Below are positions 58,750-64,000 of a stretch of 64,000 nt of DNA, piece after piece. Position 1 is the stretch's first letter; every line of letters starts with the position of its first letter. The notes beneath the pieces are model-generated. The model had not been told where the DNA came from, made no database searches, and saw nothing but the letters and a program-made list of their open reading frames with translations. The position numbers were made by a program, and so were the translations under genes. This DNA comes from Streptomyces sp. WP-1. GTDB lineage: Bacteria; Actinomycetota; Actinomycetes; Streptomycetales; Streptomycetaceae. The stretch spans positions 124,001-188,000 of the forward strand of contig NZ_CP123923.1 of NCBI RefSeq assembly GCF_030450125.1. The letters are read 5' to 3'.

Positions 58750-59247
58750 TCACACGGGGGCGGCGGTCCGCACCACGCGGTGCACGTTGGCGAGGCTGCC
58801 GCAGCGCGCCGTCAGCAGGTCGGCCTCCGTCCGGGCGAACCCGGCGCCGAGTTCCTCCCGGCAGTGCCGACTGAGGCTCTCCCGCACCTTGTTGACGAGC
58901 GTGCGCTCCTCCTCGTCGGTGTGGCGGGCGGTGGCGGAGGCCAGCTGCTGGAGCCGCCAGTCCCATTCGGCCGAGCCGATCTCCCGCACCCGCAGCAGGG
59001 CGTAGAGGACCTTGACGGCTTCCAGGTGCGCGTTCTCGATGTGCTCGACGGTGTCCGTGTCCTCGAAGGAGGCGAGGACCGGGTGGACCGAGGCCCTTTC
59101 GGCCTCGCCGTGGGCGATCATCAGGTGCGCGAAGTCGTGGAGCGCGGTCTGGCGATCGGCCTCCGTGCTGCGCATGAGGCGGAGCAGGTCCTCCATCGTC
59201 CGGTGATCCTCCAGGATCATCTCGACGACATCCCGGGTCGGTGTCAT
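58750..59247 (-). CDS. Hemerythrin HHE-domain protein (copy 2)
   Basis: 165 residues from the ATG at 59247 behind GGGAGG. Iron-ligand segments are LEDHRTMEDL, MIAHGEAERASVHP, HIENAHLEAVK and RHTDEEERTLVN. It has the same architecture as the hemerythrin at 52469-52960, but lacks its acidic EHEHDE loop. Both lie in the same stress-type region about 6 kb apart. Likely roles are NO or O2 sensing or Fe-S repair. Confidence 0.92.
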   Translation of the reverse strand: MTPTRDVVEMILEDHRTMEDLLRLMRSTEADRQTALHDFAHLMIAHGEAERASVHPVLASFEDTDTVEHIENAHLEAVKVLYALLRVREIGSAEWDWRLQQLASATARHTDEEERTLVNKVRESLSRHCREELGAGFARTEADLLTARCGSLANVHRVVRTAAPV

Positions 59248-59408
59248 GCGATGCGCCTCCCAACTGGAGTGGCTTTCACCTCCCGCTACCCGCACCCATA
59301 CCAGAGATTCCCAGATATGACCCGTTTGCCCAGTTCCCCCAGGTCAAGCGAGGTCCAGCGCCGTCCCATCGCCCAACAGGCTTGCTGAGAAAAGAAGATG
59401 ACGGATCA

Positions 59409-60455
59409 TCACGTACGGCGCGCCGCCCCCGTGCTCTCCCGTTCGATCAGCCGGGGTACCGGCACCCTGACCGTTCCGGCCGGGCCGCCGTCGAGCAGTG
59501 CGGTCAGTTCGCGGGCGGCGGTGCGGCCGAACTCCATGGTGTCGCGGGACAGGGCCGAGAGCCACGGCTTGACCATGCGGCACAGGGCCGAGTCCTCCCA
59601 GGCCACCACGGAGACGTCGGCCGGTACGGAGAAGCCGAGTTCGGTGGCGGTGGCGACGCCCGCGAGGGCCATGACGTCGTTGTCGTAGATCAGGGCGGTC
59701 GCAGGTGTGGCCGAGCCGAGGACGCGGCGGGTGACGGCGGCGCCCTCCGCGTCCGAGTAGTCCGTGGTGATCGACTCCACGCCGGTCAGCCCACGCCGCG
59801 CGGCCTCGGCCCGCAGCGTGCGGATCCGCCGCTCGGTGTGGGCGAGGCCGGACAGCCCGGCGATGTGCACGATCCGCCGGTGGCCGAGGGCGTACAGCCC
59901 GTCCACCACCGAGGCCATCGCGCCCGCGTCGTCGGCCCACACCGTGGACAGCCCGGGGTGCCGCTCGTCCGGCGCGCCCCCGATCACCACGGCGGGCAGG
60001 CCGAGTTCGTCGAGCAGGCCGGGGCGCGGGTCCTCGGTGCGCGGGTCCACCACCAGGACGCCGTCCACCCGGTGCTCGGCCCACCATCTGCGGTAGACCG
60101 CGCACTCGTCCGGCACGTCCTCCACCACCTGGAACAGCAGCCCGAGGTGGCGCTCCGCGAGCACTTCCTGGATGCCGGAGACGAGCTGGAGGAAGAAGGA
60201 GTCGACACCGAGGGTGTGCGCGGGCCGGGCCAGCACCAGGCCGACCGTGGCGGCGCCCTCGCCCGACAGCGCGCGGGCCGCCGTGCTGGGCAGCCAGCCC
60301 AGTTGCTCGGCGACCCGGCGCACCCGTTCGCGGGTGACGTCGGAGACGCCCGGTCTGCCGTTGAGGGCGAAGGAGACGGCGCTCTCCGAGACACCGGCGC
60401 GGCGGGCGATGTCCTTCATCGTCGGCCGGCGCGCCGGGGACCGCTTGGCCGGCAT
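59409..60455 (-). CDS. LacI-family transcriptional repressor of the sugar operon
   Basis: 348 residues. The HTH MKDIARRAGVSESAVSFALNGRPGVSDVTRERV is at about 13-45, with the hinge-helix LPSTAARALSG next. The rest is a periplasmic-binding-protein-like sensor (TVGLVLARPAH, GVLVVDPRTEDP, DNDVMALAG). It is divergent from the sugar ABC operon, and GCGCTT-core palindromes lie between them. It should repress the importer until its sugar is present. Confidence 0.93.
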   Translation of the reverse strand: MPAKRSPARRPTMKDIARRAGVSESAVSFALNGRPGVSDVTRERVRRVAEQLGWLPSTAARALSGEGAATVGLVLARPAHTLGVDSFFLQLVSGIQEVLAERHLGLLFQVVEDVPDECAVYRRWWAEHRVDGVLVVDPRTEDPRPGLLDELGLPAVVIGGAPDERHPGLSTVWADDAGAMASVVDGLYALGHRRIVHIAGLSGLAHTERRIRTLRAEAARRGLTGVESITTDYSDAEGAAVTRRVLGSATPATALIYDNDVMALAGVATATELGFSVPADVSVVAWEDSALCRMVKPWLSALSRDTMEFGRTAARELTALLDGGPAGTVRVPVPRLIERESTGAARRT

Positions 60456-60482
60456 GTTCGCCTCATTTCTCGGCAGTGATCG

Positions 60483-60496
60483 CTAAAGCGCTTGAG
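60483..60496. promoter_or_regulatory. LacI-type operator, half-degenerate copy
   Basis: CTAAAGCGCTTGAG matches the perfect copy 24 bp away except for one base (T to G at position 12). Confidence 0.75.
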
Positions 60497-60506
60497 TGGA
60501 AGAAGC

Positions 60507-60520
60507 CTAAAGCGCTTTAG
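60507..60520. promoter_or_regulatory. LacI-type operator, perfect copy
   Basis: CTAAAGCGCTTTAG is a perfect 14-bp palindrome with the central CG step typical of LacI/PurR-family sites. It lies in the 227-bp divergent region between the repressor and the ABC operon and about 160 bp before the SBP start. Confidence 0.85.
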
Positions 60521-60682
60521 CCCGACTGACAAGTCTCACTTCATTTCCCTCTGACCTGCACTAATGTCTCGTTCTCGACTTCAGCGATGACGAATCCATT
60601 GACTTTCTCCGAACCCGGCGTGCATGGTCCTTTCCGTCACCCGCCGCAGACGCCGCAGACGCCGCAAGGGAGCCGTGTCACC

Positions 60683-61972
60683 GTGCCCATATCCCGCAGA
60701 GCACTCGCCGCCGCCGTCACCGCCCTCCTCCTGCCGCTGAGTGCCTGCGGTTCCGGTGGCGGGGGCGGCGGCTCGACGGACGCCTCCGGCAAGGTCGAGG
60801 GCGACATCACCTTCCAGACCTGGAACCTGCGCGCCAACTTCAAGGGCTACTTCGACGGCCTGATCGGCGACTTCGAGAAGAAGTACCCGGGCACCCACGT
60901 CAAGTGGGTCGACCAGCCCGCCGAGGGCTACGCCGACAAGATCAGCGCCGACGCGGCCGGGGGGACCCTGCCGGACGTCGTCAACGTCTCCCCCGACCTG
61001 GTCGCGCCGCTCGCCAAGGCGGGCCTGGCCATGGACCTCGACAAGGCCGCCGCGAAGTACAAGGGCGAGTACCTGCCCGGTGCCTGGGCCAGCCACCAGG
61101 TCCCCGGCATGACGGGCACGTACGCCTTCCCCTGGTACCTGAACACCGGCCCGATGTTCTACAACAAGGGCCTGTTCGAGAAGGCCGGGCTGGACCCGGC
61201 GAAGCCCCCGAAGACGTACGACGAGCTGTTCGCCGACGCGGTGCGGATGGCGCACACGTCGGGCGGCAAGGTGGCCACCCTCGCCAACATCCCCACCATC
61301 GAGGACTTCGGCCGCTACGGCGCCTCCCTGATGGACAAGGACGGCACCGGCTTCACCTTCAACGACGCCAAGGGGGTGGAACTCCTCACCAAGTACAAGC
61401 AGTTGTACGACGCCAAGGGGCTGGATCCGCAGGCGCTGAACGCCACTCCGGAGTCGGCCGGGAAGGAGTTCCTGACCCAGGCCGTCGCCATGAACCCCGG
61501 CAGCGCCCTGGACCTGGACAACTTCAAGAAGCAGGCGCCGAGCCTGTACAAGAACATCGGCATCACCGACCAGATCACCAACACCGGCCACGTCAACATG
61601 TATGTGATGGGCGTGATGGTGAACTCCCGGACCAGGAACACGCCCGCCGCCGTCGCCTTCGCCCACTACGTCACCGACGCCGCCCACCAGATGTCCTTCG
61701 CCAAGAAGGTCGCCATCTTCCCGTCCACCGCCGGATCCCTCGACGATCCGTACTTCACCGAGGAGGACGGCACCGACGAGACCCGGGTGCGCGTCGCCGC
61801 CGCCAAGTCGCTGAAGAACGCGGTCAACTACACGCCCGTGCTGTTCAGCGACCAGATGAAGACCGCGCTGCGCAACGAGGTCGGCAAGGCGCTCCAGGGC
61901 AAGCAGAGCCCGAAGGCGGCTCTCGACAACGCTGTCACGGCGTGCGACCGGCTTCTGAAGCAGCAGGGATAG
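60683..61972 (+). CDS. Sugar ABC transporter substrate-binding lipoprotein
   Basis: 429 residues from a GTG at 60683, 13 bases after AAGGGAG. The frame is open from 60587, but that part is Pro-rich because of an ACGCCGCAG tandem repeat. The lipobox LPLSAC (Cys near 22) follows the signal peptide, then a Gly/Ser linker and a family 1 solute-binding fold (GDITFQTWNLRANFKGYFDGLIGDFEKKYPGTHVKWVD, TYAFPWYLNTGPMFYNKGLFEKAGLD). It captures an oligosaccharide or sugar for the two permeases that follow. No ATPase is encoded here; MsiK-type sharing is usual in Streptomyces. Confidence 0.93.
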   Translation: MPISRRALAAAVTALLLPLSACGSGGGGGGSTDASGKVEGDITFQTWNLRANFKGYFDGLIGDFEKKYPGTHVKWVDQPAEGYADKISADAAGGTLPDVVNVSPDLVAPLAKAGLAMDLDKAAAKYKGEYLPGAWASHQVPGMTGTYAFPWYLNTGPMFYNKGLFEKAGLDPAKPPKTYDELFADAVRMAHTSGGKVATLANIPTIEDFGRYGASLMDKDGTGFTFNDAKGVELLTKYKQLYDAKGLDPQALNATPESAGKEFLTQAVAMNPGSALDLDNFKKQAPSLYKNIGITDQITNTGHVNMYVMGVMVNSRTRNTPAAVAFAHYVTDAAHQMSFAKKVAIFPSTAGSLDDPYFTEEDGTDETRVRVAAAKSLKNAVNYTPVLFSDQMKTALRNEVGKALQGKQSPKAALDNAVTACDRLLKQQG

Positions 61973-61978
61973 CGCACC

Positions 61979-62923
61979 ATGGCCACCTCGACCGTCTCCC
62001 GGACGCGCCCGTCGCGTCCGGCGCGGCGCCCGGAGCGGCGACCGGCGCTCCGGATACGGCGCCAACTGCCCACCAGTCCCTGGCTGTTCGCCGCCCCGGG
62101 GCTGCTGATCACCGGCGCGTTCATCCTCTACCCGTTCGTCTCCACGGTGCTCAACGCCTTCACCGACCGCCGCACCCTGATCCCGGGACAGTACGTCGGC
62201 CTCGCCAACTTCCGCGAGCTGCTGCACGACGACATGTTCTGGATCGGCCTGCGCAACAGTGCGTTGTACGTCGTGGGCGTCGTCCCCGCGCTGGTGCTCC
62301 TGCCGCTGCTGCTCGCCCTGCTGGTGCAGAAGAACATCCCCGGCATCACCTTCTTCCGGTCCGCCTTCTACACCCCGGTCGTCGCCTCGATCGTCGTGGT
62401 GGGCCTGATCTGGGTGTGGCTGCTGGACGAGCGCGGCCTGGTGAACTCGCTCCTGGAGACGATCGGGGTGGGCAAGGTCGGCTTCCTCAGCGACCAGTGG
62501 CTGCTCCTGCTGAGCGCGATGGCCGTCACGGTCTGGAAGGGCCTCGGCTACTACATGATCATCTATCTGGCGGCGCTGGCGAATGTGCCGCGTGAGCTGC
62601 ACGAGGCCGCCGCCGTGGACGGCGCGGGCCCGGTCCGCCGCTTCTTCACCGTGACCGTGCCGGCCATCCGCTCCACCATGGTCCTGGTCGCCGCGCTCTC
62701 CTCGGTCTCCGCCTTCAAGGTGTTCTCCGAGGTGTATCTGCTGGCCTCGCCGAGCGGTGGCCCGGCGGGCGAGGACACCACCCTGGTGATGCTCGTCCAG
62801 CGCACCGGCACCGGTCTGACCGGCCGGGTCGGCTATGCCTCCGCGATCTCGCTGGTCGTCTTCGCGGTCACCGTCGTCCTGATGCTGCTCGTCCTGCGCG
62901 CCGACCGGAAGGAGGACTCGTGA
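61979..62923 (+). CDS. Sugar ABC transporter permease (MalF-like)
   Basis: 314 residues. Six helices and the cytoplasmic EAA loop ELHEAAAVDGAGPVRRFFTVTVPAIRSTM (about 210-238) mark a sugar importer permease. The Arg-rich first 35 residues are cytoplasmic. It follows the binding protein by 6 bp and overlaps the next permease by 4 bases (GTGA). Confidence 0.93.
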   Translation: MATSTVSRTRPSRPARRPERRPALRIRRQLPTSPWLFAAPGLLITGAFILYPFVSTVLNAFTDRRTLIPGQYVGLANFRELLHDDMFWIGLRNSALYVVGVVPALVLLPLLLALLVQKNIPGITFFRSAFYTPVVASIVVVGLIWVWLLDERGLVNSLLETIGVGKVGFLSDQWLLLLSAMAVTVWKGLGYYMIIYLAALANVPRELHEAAAVDGAGPVRRFFTVTVPAIRSTMVLVAALSSVSAFKVFSEVYLLASPSGGPAGEDTTLVMLVQRTGTGLTGRVGYASAISLVVFAVTVVLMLLVLRADRKEDS

Positions 62924-63828
62924 GCGTCGCCGAGAAGGCACCCGAGGCCGGTACCCGGCCGGCCCGCCCCCGCGCGCCCCGCTTCACCGACGAGAACGGC
63001 CGCCGTATCCCGGGGTGGGAACTGGTCCTGCGCTACGTGCTGCTGACCGCCGTACTCGTGCTGACCGTCGGCCCGTTCGTGTGGCAGCTGTCCACCTCGT
63101 TCAAGGGGCCCACCGAGGACATCTTCAGCTCCCCGCCGAAGTTCCTGCCGGGCCACCCCACCCTGCACAACTACGAGCGGGTGTCCGAGACCATCCCGGT
63201 CTGGGACTACGCCCTCAACTCCCTGAAGGTCGCCGCCGCGAACGTGGTCACCAACTGCGTCGGCTCCGCCCTCGCCGGCTACGCCCTGGCCCGGCTGCGC
63301 TACCGGGGCCGCCGGGTGGCCGCCCTGGTCTTCGTCCTCGCGATGCTCGTGCCCGCGGAGGGCATCATCATCGCCCAGTTCACGACCATGCGGGAACTCG
63401 GCCTGAACAACACGCTCATCGGCGTCGTCCTGCCCGGCTCGATCGGCGCGATGAACGTCCTGCTGATGCGCAACGCCTTCCTCAACCTGCCCTACGAGAT
63501 CGAGGAGGCCGCCTACGTCGACGGCGCGAACGTCTGGCAGCGGTTCCTGCGGATCGCGCTGCCCTCGGTCAGGGGCACCCTCGCCGTGGTGGCGATCTTC
63601 GCCTTCATGGGTGCCTGGGACGACTTCCTGTGGCCGCTGATCGTGCTCAGCGACCCGTCCAGGTTCACCCTGACCATCGGCCTCAACTACCTCCACGGCA
63701 CCTTCGCCAACGACGAACGCCTCGTCGCCGCCGGCACGATCATCGCCGTGGCACCGCTGATCGCCCTCTTCGCCTGCCTCCAGCGCTACTTCTTCCGCGG
63801 GGTCGGCGAGGGCGCGGTCAAGGGCTGA
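62920..63828 (+). CDS. Sugar ABC transporter permease (MalG-like)
   Basis: 302 residues from a GTG. Its EAA loop EIEEAAYVDGANVWQRFLRIALPSVRGTL lies at about 190-220; six helices are visible. It pairs with the MalF-like protein to form the channel. No terminator separates it from the next gene, which starts 43 bp on. Confidence 0.93.
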   Translation: MSVAEKAPEAGTRPARPRAPRFTDENGRRIPGWELVLRYVLLTAVLVLTVGPFVWQLSTSFKGPTEDIFSSPPKFLPGHPTLHNYERVSETIPVWDYALNSLKVAAANVVTNCVGSALAGYALARLRYRGRRVAALVFVLAMLVPAEGIIIAQFTTMRELGLNNTLIGVVLPGSIGAMNVLLMRNAFLNLPYEIEEAAYVDGANVWQRFLRIALPSVRGTLAVVAIFAFMGAWDDFLWPLIVLSDPSRFTLTIGLNYLHGTFANDERLVAAGTIIAVAPLIALFACLQRYFFRGVGEGAVKG

Positions 63829-63870
63829 TCCCGGGCCCCCTCCCCTGTCCCGCTTCCGCAAGGACCCCGT

Positions 63871-64000
63871 ATGCCTGCTGCCGTGCGCTTCGGCGTCAAC
63901 TACACCCCGAGCCAGGGGTGGTTCCACCACTGGCTCGACTTCGACCTCGACGCCGTACGCGCCGATCTGGACTCCGTCTCCGCGCTCGGCCTGGACCACA
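63871..64000 (+). CDS. Glycoside hydrolase, N-terminal start only (runs out of window)
   Basis: 43 residues are visible from an ATG with AAGGA 8 bases upstream. The beginning MPAAVRFGVNYTPSQGWFHHWLDFDLDAV fits the first strand and helix of a TIM-barrel glycosidase (GH5 or GH2 clan type), and there is no signal peptide. As the last gene of a sugar operon it may hydrolyse the imported oligosaccharide in the cytoplasm. The catalytic residues lie outside the window. Confidence 0.65.
   Translation, partial: MPAAVRFGVNYTPSQGWFHHWLDFDLDAVRADLDSVSALGLDH

Overview
The window is very GC-rich, with strong third-position GC bias, GTG and TTG starts, rare TTA codons and many secreted lectin-tagged glycosidases. 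This points to a Streptomyces (or close relative) chromosome, probably in the accessory or arm-proximal part. No rRNA, tRNA, CRISPR array, transposase or phage gene was seen.

Layout. (1) 1-3186: end of an acyl-CoA synthetase, a PaaI-type thioesterase, a Rieske oxygenase alpha subunit and a TetR regulator. (2) 3284-14662: a compact ten-gene minus-strand operon that looks like a small biosynthetic gene cluster. It holds an MhpE-like aldolase, an FAH-fold enzyme, an A-PCP didomain, an asparagine synthase, a free A domain, a free PCP, a P450, two type II-like thioesterases and an APC permease. The free A, PCP, P450 and thioesterase repeat the logic by which NikP1/NikQ/NikP2 hydroxylate a carrier-bound amino acid. 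The first gene has a TTA at codon 3 and the A-PCP gene a TTA at codon 48, so the operon is likely bldA-dependent. An NCS1 permease diverges from it. (3) 16912-20868: an NAD(P)-binding reductase, RidA and HD-domain proteins, a divergent GlxA/AraC regulator and an SRPBCC protein. (4) 20975-32624: a secreted carbohydrate-degrading island (ThuA-like, GH18, GH16, spherulin-4 type and an unknown protein), four of whose genes carry ricin-B lectin modules. It is interrupted by a BtuFDC transporter under a cobalamin riboswitch.

(5) 33463-40037: a LAL/LuxR regulator, a DeoR regulator, a decayed NTF2-like gene and a two-gene unit preceded by two identical 18-bp palindromes. (6) 40222-49714: an ECF sigma factor of SigK type with its anti-sigma factor, facing a lipid-modification operon (FAD oxidoreductase, DUF1365, two cyclopropane-synthase-like methyltransferases, DUF1295), a fasciclin lipoprotein and a sulfite-oxidase-fold enzyme. 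This matches the mycobacterial sigK locus. (7) 49899-51131: a multiply frameshifted pseudogene behind a large inverted repeat. (8) 51186-59247: a CapA-like lipoprotein and stress-type genes (two hemerythrins, YihY, a GlsB-type protein, a PAS-GAF-PP2C phosphatase, DUF2267). (9) 59409-64000: a LacI regulator, a sugar ABC importer and the start of a glycosidase, with two GCGCTT-type operators.

All functions come from reading motifs and gene order; no database search was run. Most long ORFs on the strand opposite to these genes are GC-bias shadows and were left out.
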